Origin: Akkermansia muciniphila
GTDB taxonomy: Bacteria; Verrucomicrobiota; Verrucomicrobiia; Limisphaerales; UBA9464
Assembly: GCA_945883815.1 (NCBI GenBank)
Contig: CAMCYJ010000020.1
Location: 1-50,363 of the forward strand
DNA: 50,363 bases
Reading direction: 5' to 3'
The notes beneath the pieces were generated by a model that was given only the letters and a program-made list of their open reading frames with translations, was not told the origin of the DNA and ran no database searches. Below are positions 8,074 to 16,818 of this stretch, piece after piece. A program made the translations under genes and the position numbers. Positions within the stretch are counted from its first letter, which is position 1; the number at the start of each line of letters is the position of its first letter.

Positions 8074-11000
8074 TTACTTGGCGAAGGCCTTGTTCTGGGG
8101 ATTGCCGCCGGATTGCAGGTAGGCAATCAAATCGAGCAACTCATCCTGGTTGAGCGAATTGATCATCCCTGCCGGCATCAGGGACACCGGGTAAGGCTTG
8201 CGGCTCTTGACCTGATTGAGTGCCACCACGGTGAACTCCTCCGGATTACGAGGATCGGCGGTCACCACGAGCTTGCCGTTTTCGACATACGCACGGCCCA
8301 CCAGCGAGGAACCGTCGTTCAACTGAACCTCTTCCGAGCCGTACTGGTCGGAAATGACCTTCGAGGGCTCGACGATGTTCTCGAGCAAGTCCCGCAAGGT
8401 GTAGCGGGAGGCGACACCCGACAAATCGGGACCCACGCCACCACCGGCCCCATCGAAGCGGTGGCAGGCGGCGCAACCGACCGAATTGTACATGGCCTTG
8501 CCGTTCTCAAAGCTGCGGCCCTTGATGCCACCCGAAGCCAGAGCCAACCCCTGCTCAACCGTGTAGGCCTTGCCGGGTCCTTTCGGCGCGGCATAGGTGG
8601 GATCACCGCCACTCGCCCGACGGGTGGAGAGTTCCTCGTACGACTTCCGCTCGGAGGCATCGGCAACGGTGGACAAGGCGTCCTTGCGGATGTTCTCGAT
8701 GAAGCCACGGAAACTGTTGCCGCCCTGCCACGGTGCGGTGCGCGGGAACCAGCTGAAGAACGACTTCCGGAGGGCCGGAGTCCATCCCACCTTGGCCTCG
8801 CGTAACAAGTAGGCGTAGGCGATTTGCTCCTGGTTCGGACGGCTGGTGGCCGCTTGCGCAAAAGCGCTGGCATATCCGCGATTGCGATCCAACAGGGCAT
8901 CGCTGGCGTAGCGCAGGTCGGAGTCGTTGGCGGTGAGCATCAGCGGCACGCTCTTGGCCACGACCGTCGGAGAACCCAAGCGCACCAAGGCTCCCACGAG
9001 TTCGCGGTTGAGAGAGCGACTGCCGGACGGATACAGGGCATCCAGCCGCTTGTGGGTGGCCTGATAGGCATCGCCCTCGGGGTTGCCCTGCCGAATCAGC
9101 GTCAACTGATAGGCACGGACCACGGCCAACTTGGCCGGTTCATCCAGCTTGCTCAAATCGAGCTTGTTGAGGAAGGCCAGCAACCGGTCGCGGTGCTCGG
9201 GCTTGCCCATGCGGGCCAGAGCCACAGCGCCTTCGATCGAAGCCCAAGGACGGGTCTCGGTCAGGACGCGGTCAGCCCATTCGGACACCGGACGACGCTC
9301 GATGGCGACGCGGGCGGCGTAGCGGACAAAGCGGTCCTCGTGTGCAAGGCTCTTCCACGCCTTGGCCACGGCTTCGGAGCCCGTGCCTTCGAGGTGGAGT
9401 CGTTCCAATTCGCGCCGAAGCTTGGCCGCTGCACTCAGTTTCGGAGCCGGGGCCGGAGCGGTGCTGTCCTTGCCCACATAAGTCACCCGATAAACGGCTG
9501 ACTCGGTGCCACGGCCGCCGATGGCGAAGTACATCGCGCCATCCTTGGGATGGATGACAACATCGGTGAGCGGCAGCGGACGGCCGCTGACGAATTCTTC
9601 CTTCACGGCCTTGTAGCCTGCGCCCTCCGGGGTGAGGTGGATGGCGTACATGGTTCCGTAGGTCCAGTCGTTGGCGAAGATGGCATTTTGGTAGCGCGCC
9701 GGGAACTTGGCACCCTGACCAGAAGTGACACCCGTGGGCGAACCAGGGCCGATGTCGACGAGCGCTGGCAGGCTATCGGGATAGTAAGTGGGCCACTTGC
9801 CGGCTCCGGAACGCCAACCCATGTCGCTGCCGCTGGTGGCCATCGAGACGCGTGTGGGGCGGTACCACGGGCTACCGGCATCCCACTCCATGTCGGAGTC
9901 GTAGGTGAACAAATCACCAACGGCGTTGAAGGCGATGTCGTACTCATTGCGGTATCCGTAGCTGATCAGCTCAAAGGATTTGCCGTCGGGGTCGGTTTTG
10001 CAAATGTAGCCGCCCGGCGCAAGGATGCCGCGGGCATGGCCATTGGCGTCCCAAAGGCGGGTGACGACCTGATCTTCATCCCAGGCGCGCGCCGCACGGG
10101 ACAACTCCATGTGCTCGGGCAGCTTGGTGTGGTTGCCACAGGCGACGTAGAGGGACTTGCCATCGGGCGAGAGGACGATGCCGTGCGGGCCGTGCTCACC
10201 ACCGCCGTCGATGCGACGGAGCATCTTCTCCTCGTCGTACTGGTCATCACCGTCGGTGTCGCGCAAACGCCAAAGTCCCTGGCGACCGCCCTGCTCATTG
10301 ACCATCACGTACAAGCTGCCAAAGGCGTGCAACAAACCGTGCGCACCGCCGACGGCGTTCTTGAGCTTCTCGATGGTCGCCGGAGCGGACGAACCCGGAG
10401 CCGCCAAGGTCAGGCGGTACAGTCCGCCTCCCTGATCGCAGGCCACCAAACGGCCCTTGGGATCCACGGTCATGCTCACCCAAGATCCCTGTTGGGATTT
10501 GGGCACCGCGTAAACCAACTCAGCCCGGAATCCGGGCAGAACCTGAATGGCGTCCGGCGTGATCACCGGCGCCGCAGCCGGCTTGCCCGGAGCCGCCGCA
10601 CCCGCCAAGGCATCGCCCCAGGGCGCACCCCCGTACTTGGCGAGCACCTTGGCCGGCTTCCAGTCGGACTTGCCGGTCACCGAGGCCTCCCAGGTTTTGT
10701 CGCTCTCGATGACGGTCTGCTTGCCGTCGTTGTCCTTGAGGGTCAGGCGGGCCACGAAGCCGGCGACATCCCCCTCGTTCTTGCACTCGGCCCGGAGTTC
10801 ATGCCGTCCGGCCTTGAGTTTGCGGGTCAGGTTGACCTTGGAGGGCTCGCTCCAATCCGGGTTCGTGACCACCAGTTCACCGTCCAAATACACCTTCGCG
10901 CCATTGTCGCAGGTGACCACCAGCACGGCGTCCTTGAGCGGGCCGGCCACTTCGAAGGATTTGCGGAGGTTCGCCGCAGACTTGCTGTCGGGGCCATCGG

Positions 11001-11100
11001 CCCAGATCCAGGAGGTTTCGGCATGGATGGGCACGGAGGCCAAGGCCAGCGCGGCCACCAGGGAACGCCACGAGAACTGGCGCGGTCGGGTGAAGTGCAT
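8074..11100 (-). CDS. PVC-type haem-binding membrane-bound dehydrogenase
   Basis: A 1008-residue secreted protein. Signal peptide: MHFTRPRQFSWRSLVAALAL, cut near IHAET. Residues about 28-165 resemble a galactose-binding-like sandwich (ADGPDSKSAANLRKSFEV, KVYLDGELVVTN). About 185-545 is a beta-propeller of the membrane-bound dehydrogenase family (TIGR02604-type), with GEHGPHGIVLSPDGKSLY and GYRNEYDIAFNAVGDLFTYD. About 555-830 looks like HEAT-type helical repeats. The end is a PVC haem-binding domain (TIGR02603-type) with CAACH near residue 890 and a candidate distal Met in LMPAGM near residue 975. The substrate is unknown; by analogy with glucose/sorbosone dehydrogenases it may oxidise a sugar or alcohol and pass electrons to the haem. 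A terminator on each side suggests it is its own transcription unit. Confidence 0.9.
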   Translation of the reverse strand: MHFTRPRQFSWRSLVAALALASVPIHAETSWIWADGPDSKSAANLRKSFEVAGPLKDAVLVVTCDNGAKVYLDGELVVTNPDWSEPSKVNLTRKLKAGRHELRAECKNEGDVAGFVARLTLKDNDGKQTVIESDKTWEASVTGKSDWKPAKVLAKYGGAPWGDALAGAAAPGKPAAAPVITPDAIQVLPGFRAELVYAVPKSQQGSWVSMTVDPKGRLVACDQGGGLYRLTLAAPGSSAPATIEKLKNAVGGAHGLLHAFGSLYVMVNEQGGRQGLWRLRDTDGDDQYDEEKMLRRIDGGGEHGPHGIVLSPDGKSLYVACGNHTKLPEHMELSRAARAWDEDQVVTRLWDANGHARGILAPGGYICKTDPDGKSFELISYGYRNEYDIAFNAVGDLFTYDSDMEWDAGSPWYRPTRVSMATSGSDMGWRSGAGKWPTYYPDSLPALVDIGPGSPTGVTSGQGAKFPARYQNAIFANDWTYGTMYAIHLTPEGAGYKAVKEEFVSGRPLPLTDVVIHPKDGAMYFAIGGRGTESAVYRVTYVGKDSTAPAPAPKLSAAAKLRRELERLHLEGTGSEAVAKAWKSLAHEDRFVRYAARVAIERRPVSEWADRVLTETRPWASIEGAVALARMGKPEHRDRLLAFLNKLDLSKLDEPAKLAVVRAYQLTLIRQGNPEGDAYQATHKRLDALYPSGSRSLNRELVGALVRLGSPTVVAKSVPLMLTANDSDLRYASDALLDRNRGYASAFAQAATSRPNQEQIAYAYLLREAKVGWTPALRKSFFSWFPRTAPWQGGNSFRGFIENIRKDALSTVADASERKSYEELSTRRASGGDPTYAAPKGPGKAYTVEQGLALASGGIKGRSFENGKAMYNSVGCAACHRFDGAGGGVGPDLSGVASRYTLRDLLENIVEPSKVISDQYGSEEVQLNDGSSLVGRAYVENGKLVVTADPRNPEEFTVVALNQVKSRKPYPVSLMPAGMINSLNQDELLDLIAYLQSGGNPQNKAFAK

Positions 11101-11154
11101 GTCTCAATCAACCCGAAGCTTCGAAGGGGTTCAAGCTCTGGTCCCAACAACCAC

Positions 11155-11200
11155 GAAAAAAAGCGCCAACCGCCAACATGCACCGCCTCGGTTCAGCGCT
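11155..11200 (-). terminator. Intrinsic terminator closing the Bat operon
   Basis: On the minus strand AGCGC (11200-11196) pairs with GCGCT (11166-11162), and just inside it AACCG (11193-11189) pairs with CGGTT (11172-11168); a run of Ts (plus-strand A-run 11156-11162) follows. It starts a few bases after the BatE stop codon and separates the Bat operon from the dehydrogenase gene. Confidence 0.75.
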
Positions 11201-11207
11201 CCGGAAA

Positions 11208-11969
11208 TCACGGAATGCGCGGGTGGTACCGGGCGACCTGGAGTCCCGGAATCCAACCGCCCCGCCCTTCGGCATCGCTCACCCGGACCCATCCATTGCG
11301 GTATTGCTCCACCCGAACCTCGGTGCCATCGGCGAAATTCACGGCGATATCCGATTCCTCCAAGGGCCCAAACCGAGCCGGCACTTCCTTGCCCGCAATG
11401 GCTGCATTGGGGCCTTGTTGCACAAGAATCCACGCGGTCACCCATCCCCCCAGAGCCACGGCGGCGACGCTACCCAGAAGCCATCGGACACCGGAACCGG
11501 AGTCCGCCAACCGGGGCTTGATGCGGATGAAGATTTGCCAACTGGACCAAACCCAGACCAGGACGCCCGCAACAACCGCCCATTCATCGAGGGTCAACAG
11601 CAGCAGCCATTGCTTCCAGAACGGAGGCTCCGCCTGGCTCAATCGGCGGCGTATCAGGTCCAGATTGTGGCGCAACGCGGGATCCCTCGGGGTAATCCAT
11701 TGCGCCTGCCGCCAGGCCGCCAAGGCCCTCCCCATCTCTCCCTGTCGAAACCGTGCATTGCCCAGATTGTAGAGCACCCCCACCCCGCCGGGTGCCCCCT
11801 GAAGAGCCCGCTCGAATCCGGCCACAGCCGCCTCTTGGTCGCCTTGTTCATAGGCTTTGCGGGCCTGGTCAAAGTCGGAGGCCGCCCAAGCAGAACCCAT
11901 CAACAGGATCGCCAGAATCCATCCCTGACACACCTCCCACACTCGGTTCCAGGATTGGATACGGGTCAT
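11208..11969 (-). CDS. batE: BatE-like TPR and SH3-domain membrane protein
   Basis: A 253-residue product. After a signal or anchor segment (GWILAILLMGSAWAAS) there are tetratricopeptide repeats at about 33-110 (ARKAYEQGDQEAAVAGFERA, LYNLGNARFRQGEMGRALAA). Two transmembrane segments follow (LLLLTLDEWAVVAGVLVWVW and LLGSVAAVALGGWVTAWILV). A C-terminal bacterial SH3-like domain at about 200-250 (VNFADGTEVRVEQYRNGWVRVSD) completes it. This is the BatE layout known from Bacteroidetes and PVC aerotolerance (Bat) operons, where these proteins are thought to form an inner-membrane complex with periplasmic domains. The start codon overlaps the BatD stop by 4 nt (ATGA at 11969-11966), implying translational coupling. 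It is the last gene of the operon. Confidence 0.85.
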   Translation of the reverse strand: MTRIQSWNRVWEVCQGWILAILLMGSAWAASDFDQARKAYEQGDQEAAVAGFERALQGAPGGVGVLYNLGNARFRQGEMGRALAAWRQAQWITPRDPALRHNLDLIRRRLSQAEPPFWKQWLLLLTLDEWAVVAGVLVWVWSSWQIFIRIKPRLADSGSGVRWLLGSVAAVALGGWVTAWILVQQGPNAAIAGKEVPARFGPLEESDIAVNFADGTEVRVEQYRNGWVRVSDAEGRGGWIPGLQVARYHPRIP

Positions 11970-13729
11970 CGGAATCCTCCTTCCAAGGCTTGAAGCGCCT
12001 CCAGGGCCGCATCGGCCTGTGCCAGCAACAGGGATAACTCGGCAGACTCGGCGGCGGGGGCAAACTTGGCGGCATCCACCGCGGCGAAGAGCCCTCGCAG
12101 GGCCTCGGCAGACCCGGCATCGAGGCCCTTCGGCACCAAACCCTCATCGATGACCTGGGAAGTGACCGCATCGCCGGAGGGCAGACCCAAGATCACCGCA
12201 CACCGAACGCGCAGCAGCGCATCCAATGCGGCAAAGAACTCCTCGGACCGCCCGCCTTGGGCCGCGGCCCGCAGGGTGGAGTGATGGGATCGTGCCGCCT
12301 CCCGCATCCGGGAATCATGGGTCGGTTGGAAACGACGCTGCTGAATCTCGCGCCACCGACGCCATCCCTCGAGAGAACCGAGTCCGAGGAGCGGCAACAC
12401 GGCGAGGATCAACCAGAGTGGCTGCCGTGCCCATGGAGGCTCGGCCGGGACGCGCCGCCCGCCCCGCAAGGACAGCGACATCAACTCTTCGCGGCGATCC
12501 GGAAATCGAGAGGTTGGGGCCTCGGCGGACGCCGTCTGGGCTGGAGTCGAGACCCTCGCTCCCAACTCGGGCCGGACCGTCACCGCGATGGGACGGGGTG
12601 TTACCGTGAAATAGCGCCCCGTGTCGGGGTCAAAGAACGAATAGGGTTCAAAGGTCAGGACCTTGATCGATGGGGACTCGAGAATGACCATCGACTCAAA
12701 AGTCTTGGTTCCCGCAAGCCCCAGCGGATCTTCCGAGGCAAAGCCATTGGTGCCCGGGTAGGTCTTGAGTCCGTCGACCGGAGACAATCGGGGAGACGAG
12801 ACCGAATTGAAGCTGCCGCGCCCATACACCGACCACTTCACCGTGATGGCCTCCCCGGCGGCGACGTTGGTCCGCGAAACGGAGGTCCGCACCGAGAATC
12901 GGCCGATCGCGCCAGAGAAGCCCGCCGGACGCCCTTCGGCCGGCAAGGGCTTCACCCGGATTTGTCGCGCCGGAGCTTCGGCCGTGCCCCGTTCCAGTTC
13001 GGCGCCACCGCCAAAAAAGTCATCGAGCAGACTGCGAGGGCGACGTGCGCGATTGACCTCCAGGACATACTCCTGCGTGGCCGGCCCCAGCGACAACAGG
13101 CCTTCCTTGGTGGGTGTGGCGGTCTGTCGATAACTCAGCACAATGAAGGCCTGGCCGTCCCGGACGGTCTGCGTGTTGGACGGCGGGACTTCCTGACCGG
13201 TCACAAATCCGTCGAAGCTCATCTTCGGCGGGGCGATTTGGTTGAGATTCACCGACGAGTAAAGCTGCAGGTCGTAGGGGAGCGTTTCGCCCACGAAGCA
13301 TTCGTCGCGTGGGGTCACGAGCTTCAGCGAGACACCCTGGACTTTGGGCTCCTTGGGGGTGATCCGACAACTGACTGCCGTCGTCTGCAAGGCACCGCTA
13401 CGGGTGGTCACCGTCAGTGCAGGCATGGTCAACTCGCCTTCCCCACGGGTTTGCAATTGAAACTGGAAGACCACCTGGAACGAAGAAACCCCGTTGACGA
13501 TCTGGGTCATTTGACGGGGCCCCAGATACTGGATCGTCTGGACTAACGACAAGTTGGGCAACCGGGGTACCTCGGTGGGTTGTTCTCCCTCGAGGGTGAC
13601 ATTGAAGCGGACGGTCTCCCCGGACTCGGCGATGCCTCGATCGAACGAAGCCGTCGCCGAGGCTGCCGCCACCCTCAGGAGGATCAGCAGACTCGCCCCA
13701 AGGCATCGAAACCAAAAGCCCATGTTCAC
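11966..13729 (-). CDS. batD: BatD family protein
   Basis: A 587-residue membrane-anchored protein. A signal peptide (FRCLGASLLILLRVAAASA) precedes a long beta-rich periplasmic region whose opening ASFDRGIAESGETVRFNVTL and VPRLPNLSLVQTIQYLGPRQ are typical of the BatD/oxygen-tolerance family. A transmembrane segment near residue 440 (PLWLILAVLPLLGLG) is followed by a cytoplasmic helical domain of about 130 residues rich in Ala and Leu. BatD is thought to scaffold the VWA proteins BatA and BatB. The GTG start at 13729 overlaps the upstream stop as GTGA; an ATG two codons later is equally possible. The downstream overlap with BatE is also 4 nt. Confidence 0.88.
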   Translation of the reverse strand: MNMGFWFRCLGASLLILLRVAAASATASFDRGIAESGETVRFNVTLEGEQPTEVPRLPNLSLVQTIQYLGPRQMTQIVNGVSSFQVVFQFQLQTRGEGELTMPALTVTTRSGALQTTAVSCRITPKEPKVQGVSLKLVTPRDECFVGETLPYDLQLYSSVNLNQIAPPKMSFDGFVTGQEVPPSNTQTVRDGQAFIVLSYRQTATPTKEGLLSLGPATQEYVLEVNRARRPRSLLDDFFGGGAELERGTAEAPARQIRVKPLPAEGRPAGFSGAIGRFSVRTSVSRTNVAAGEAITVKWSVYGRGSFNSVSSPRLSPVDGLKTYPGTNGFASEDPLGLAGTKTFESMVILESPSIKVLTFEPYSFFDPDTGRYFTVTPRPIAVTVRPELGARVSTPAQTASAEAPTSRFPDRREELMSLSLRGGRRVPAEPPWARQPLWLILAVLPLLGLGSLEGWRRWREIQQRRFQPTHDSRMREAARSHHSTLRAAAQGGRSEEFFAALDALLRVRCAVILGLPSGDAVTSQVIDEGLVPKGLDAGSAEALRGLFAAVDAAKFAPAAESAELSLLLAQADAALEALQALEGGFR

Positions 13730-15792
13730 CAGGCCTTCCTCCTGGCCGACTTGCCGGAACCTTCACCCAGATCACCGGTTCCTCGCCGCCGGAAAATCAG
13801 GGCCTTCTCGGATCCTTTCTGGCCATCCAGAACCTTTTCGGCCTCACGGATCGTCATCAACTCCCCCTGTCGGGCATCCTTGTCGGGCTCCCCGGCTTCG
13901 GCACCTTCGCCCGCTTCTCCACGACGATCCCCCGAAGCCTGTCCCGGCTTGGCCCCAGCGGCCGAGGGTTTGCCCTGACGGCCCTCTCCGGGCTTCTTGC
14001 CAGCCTGGTCACCCTGCTGGCCCTGGGATTGAGCCCCCTCCTGCGGATCGGATTTCTTTCCTTGTCCCGCTCCTGAGTCCTGATTTTTGTCCTGCGACGG
14101 TTGCTGCTGTTTCGAGGGATCTCCTGGAGGGGAATTGGCGTTCTTCTTGGAATCCTTGCCGTTCTTCTGCCCGTCCTTTTGTCCCGACTGGGAATCCTGG
14201 GAATCTGAAGAAGATCCGTCCTTGGAATCCTGCTTCTGATCCTGCTTCTCCTGCTTCGAATCCTTGTTGGGATTGTTTTTCTTGTCGCCTCCCTGCTGAG
14301 GCGGCGGCTGAGGCATGGTCTCGATAGCCTGCTTAACAGCCTGGTAATTGGCCTGGGCCAACGGGTCCCCGGGATTGAGCTTGAGAGCGGCGGTGTAGCT
14401 GGAAAGCGCCTGTTGCCATTGTTCGCGCTTCTTGTCCGGATCTTGCTCGGCCTCACCCGCGCGGTAGCGGGAATTCCCCAAATTATACCAACCCTGCTGT
14501 TGCAGTTCGAGGTCGGGCGATCGCAGCACCTGCTCAAACAACCCCGCTGCGCTTTCAAAATCATCCATGCGGTAAGCGGCCGCGCCCGCATTGAAGCGGA
14601 GGCGGAAATCATCGGGGTTTTCCTGCGCAAGCCGTTCGTACTCTTGGCGGGAAGCGGCAAACTCTCCCTTCCGATAGCGCTCCAGCGCATCATCCGACGC
14701 CGCCCAGGCCGTCGTTGGCAGGCCGACCAGCAGGAAGACCACCGCGGCCACGGCCCCCGCCTGGATCACTGAACCCTGCGGCAGACGACCCGCCGCCTTG
14801 GAGGCTCCTGGCAACAACAACTCGGCCAACAGCAGCACGATCCCCAGACCCAGCGGCCACTGAAATCGTTCAATTCGTGAGCGCACAGTAGTCGACGAGA
14901 AGCGCACCGCCTCCATGGGGGCAATGCCGCGTTCGTACAGCGTGGCCATGGTCCGGGACGACTGCAGCGGCAGATAAAACCCATGGGCCGCCTCGGACAG
15001 GCGTTGCAGCAGCGGTTCGTTCAGTAGGGATTTGACCGGGTTTCCATCCTCATCCTTGAGGAAAATCGCATTGCCATACGGATCGCTCGTCTTGAGCAGT
15101 TCCCCCCGCGGAGTGCCTACGCCCACCGTGAAGAGATGAATCCCGGCCGTGGATAAGCGCCGGGCCGCCGCCTCAGCCAAGTCTTCGTGGTCTTCACCGT
15201 CGGTGATCAGGATGACCGCCTTGCGGGTTCCGGAATCGGTGCTGAAGGCTTGAACCGCCTCGTCGAGAGCAGCCGCCAGAGCCGTGCCCTGTTCCGGGAT
15301 GATGTCGGTGTCGAGAGCGGCCACGTTCTGGCGGAAGGCTTCGCCGTCCAAGGCAAGCGGGCACTGGAGAAACGCCGATCCGGCGAAGGCCACCAGGCCG
15401 ATGCGGTCTGACGTGGCCACCGACAGCAAGTCGTAGCACGCGAGCTTGGCCCGAGCCAAACGACTCGGGGCCGCATCCGTCGCCATCATCGACCGCGACA
15501 CGTCCACGCAGACCACGATGTCTCGCCCGGTCGCCTGCGCCATCGCCTCTCCGTAACCCCATAGTGGACGTCCGAGAGCGAACAAGACGCAGGCCAAGCC
15601 CGAGGCCCACAAAACGGCCTTCACCAACTGGCGGCGGCGGGAAAGTCCCACGGTCAACTCGTTCATCAACCGGGAACGGATGAACAAGCGCAACGCCGAC
15701 TGCCGACGACGCCAGGCCCAGGCCAGGAAAAGGCCCACGAGCGGCGTGAGCACCGCTGCCAACTGCATCCACTGGGGTTCCGCAAAGTCCAT
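13726..15792 (-). CDS. batB: BatB-BatC fusion: VWA domain plus TPR protein
   Basis: A 688-residue product. Two N-terminal transmembrane segments (about 10-27 and 58-75) precede a von Willebrand A domain with an intact MIDAS, D97-x-S99-x-S101 in VVCVDVSRSMM, and ITDGEDHEDLAE near residue 195. More membrane segments follow at about 315-330 (PLGLGIVLLLAELLLPG) and 345-365. The C-terminal half is BatC-like: TPRs at about 375-470 (FRLRFNAGAAAYRMDDFESA, WYNLGNSRYRAGEAE), then a roughly 150-residue low-complexity tail of Lys, Asp, Gln, Ser and Gly. In many Bacteroidetes BatB and BatC are separate genes; here they are one frame with no internal stop. It starts 24 nt after the BatA stop. I see no sign of a sequencing-induced fusion, since both domains have normal lengths. 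Confidence 0.85.
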   Translation of the reverse strand: MDFAEPQWMQLAAVLTPLVGLFLAWAWRRRQSALRLFIRSRLMNELTVGLSRRRQLVKAVLWASGLACVLFALGRPLWGYGEAMAQATGRDIVVCVDVSRSMMATDAAPSRLARAKLACYDLLSVATSDRIGLVAFAGSAFLQCPLALDGEAFRQNVAALDTDIIPEQGTALAAALDEAVQAFSTDSGTRKAVILITDGEDHEDLAEAAARRLSTAGIHLFTVGVGTPRGELLKTSDPYGNAIFLKDEDGNPVKSLLNEPLLQRLSEAAHGFYLPLQSSRTMATLYERGIAPMEAVRFSSTTVRSRIERFQWPLGLGIVLLLAELLLPGASKAAGRLPQGSVIQAGAVAAVVFLLVGLPTTAWAASDDALERYRKGEFAASRQEYERLAQENPDDFRLRFNAGAAAYRMDDFESAAGLFEQVLRSPDLELQQQGWYNLGNSRYRAGEAEQDPDKKREQWQQALSSYTAALKLNPGDPLAQANYQAVKQAIETMPQPPPQQGGDKKNNPNKDSKQEKQDQKQDSKDGSSSDSQDSQSGQKDGQKNGKDSKKNANSPPGDPSKQQQPSQDKNQDSGAGQGKKSDPQEGAQSQGQQGDQAGKKPGEGRQGKPSAAGAKPGQASGDRRGEAGEGAEAGEPDKDARQGELMTIREAEKVLDGQKGSEKALIFRRRGTGDLGEGSGKSARRKAW

Positions 15793-15816
15793 TCGATGTT
15801 CGCTGGATCGGTAAAA

Positions 15817-16818
15817 TCAAGGAAGCCTGCGCCAGACGGTGTTGCCGACAATCAACTCCAGGAGCAAGAGGGCTGCCCCCGGCGCGACGCACCACATCAT
15901 CCACTCGGCGTAGAGGACATTCTGGTGGGTTTCGACCTCGGTCTTTTCCAATCGGTCGATCTCCTCATAAATCGAGCGCAACGTCTTGGTGCTGTCTGCA
16001 CGAAAATATTTGCCTCCGGTCCGCTCCGCAATCCGCGTCAGTGTGTCTTCATCGATATCCACCGCCACCTGCCGGTAGACCTTGCGACCGAAGGCGTCGC
16101 GGCCCACTGGCATTGGCGCATTGCCACGGATGCCCACGCCGATGGTGTACACCTTGACTCCCAGCGATTGGGCCGCCTCGGCGGCGGTGAGCGGCGGGAC
16201 GTTCCCGGCATTGTTCTGCCCGTCAGTGAGCAAGATCACGATCCGGCTCTTGGACTTCAGATCGCGCAAGCGGTTGACCGCAGCGCTCAACCCCGCACCG
16301 ATGGCCGTCCCCTGCTCTCCCAGCACTTCCATGCGATCGATATGCCGGCGCAGGAAGTCGTGGTCGAGGGTGGGGGGCGCGGCGATGTAGGCGTTCGAAG
16401 AAAACACGGCCAGACCGATCCGGTCATTCGGACGGTTTTCGATGAACGCCTTGAGGGTGTCCTTGGCCACGGTGACCCGGTCGACGCGCTCTCCCTGCAA
16501 TTCAAAGTCTTCACTCAGCATGGAACCCGACAAATCAAGCGCCACGGCAATGTCGATGCCACTGGCCTTGCGGGGAGCCTTGCCCACGGCCCATTGGGGG
16601 CGGGCCATGCCGACAATGAGCAGCACCAACCCAAGCCAGCGGGCCGCCAAAAGGACTCGGCTGGCGAGGGTGCGGTTCATCTGGAGGATGCCCTTCACCA
16701 AGGTGAGGCTGGAATAGACAAAGACCGCCTCCCGGGCCGTGCGCCGGCGGTACCACTCCAGCAGCGGCAGCGCCCCAAGAGCCAAGAACCACCACGGTGA
16801 CTCGAAGCGAAAGTTCAC
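15817..16818 (-). CDS. batA: BatA-like VWA-domain membrane protein
   Basis: A 333-residue product. The N-terminal helix (PWWFLALGALPLLEWYRRR) and a second segment near residues 54-70 place it in the inner membrane. The VWA domain (about 88-290) has MIDAS residues D95-x-S97-x-S99 in VALDLSGSM, IGLAVFSSNAYIAAPPTLD, and LLTDGQNNAGNVPPLTA near residue 190, so metal-dependent ligand binding is expected. A last transmembrane helix (MWCVAPGAALLLLELIVG) ends the protein. The GTG start overlaps the stop of the DUF4381-like gene as GTGA (16818-16815). It acts with BatB, BatD and BatE, classically linked to aerotolerance or envelope stress; the ligand is unknown. Confidence 0.9.
   Translation of the reverse strand: MNFRFESPWWFLALGALPLLEWYRRRTAREAVFVYSSLTLVKGILQMNRTLASRVLLAARWLGLVLLIVGMARPQWAVGKAPRKASGIDIAVALDLSGSMLSEDFELQGERVDRVTVAKDTLKAFIENRPNDRIGLAVFSSNAYIAAPPTLDHDFLRRHIDRMEVLGEQGTAIGAGLSAAVNRLRDLKSKSRIVILLTDGQNNAGNVPPLTAAEAAQSLGVKVYTIGVGIRGNAPMPVGRDAFGRKVYRQVAVDIDEDTLTRIAERTGGKYFRADSTKTLRSIYEEIDRLEKTEVETHQNVLYAEWMMWCVAPGAALLLLELIVGNTVWRRLP

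Noticed and set aside
9550-11772. A 740-codon plus-strand frame opposite the dehydrogenase gene
   Set aside because: Antisense shadow running across two genes and a terminator, with no recognisable motifs.
12257-13546. A 429-codon plus-strand frame opposite batD
   Set aside because: Shadow frame, Arg-rich, no motifs, inside a firmly assigned operon gene.
13726-15792. Lys/Gln/Ser/Asp-rich tail considered as a frameshifted region
   Set aside because: The frame continues into a sensible C-terminus and overlaps batD by the same 4-nt pattern as other operon genes, so it is a genuine low-complexity segment.
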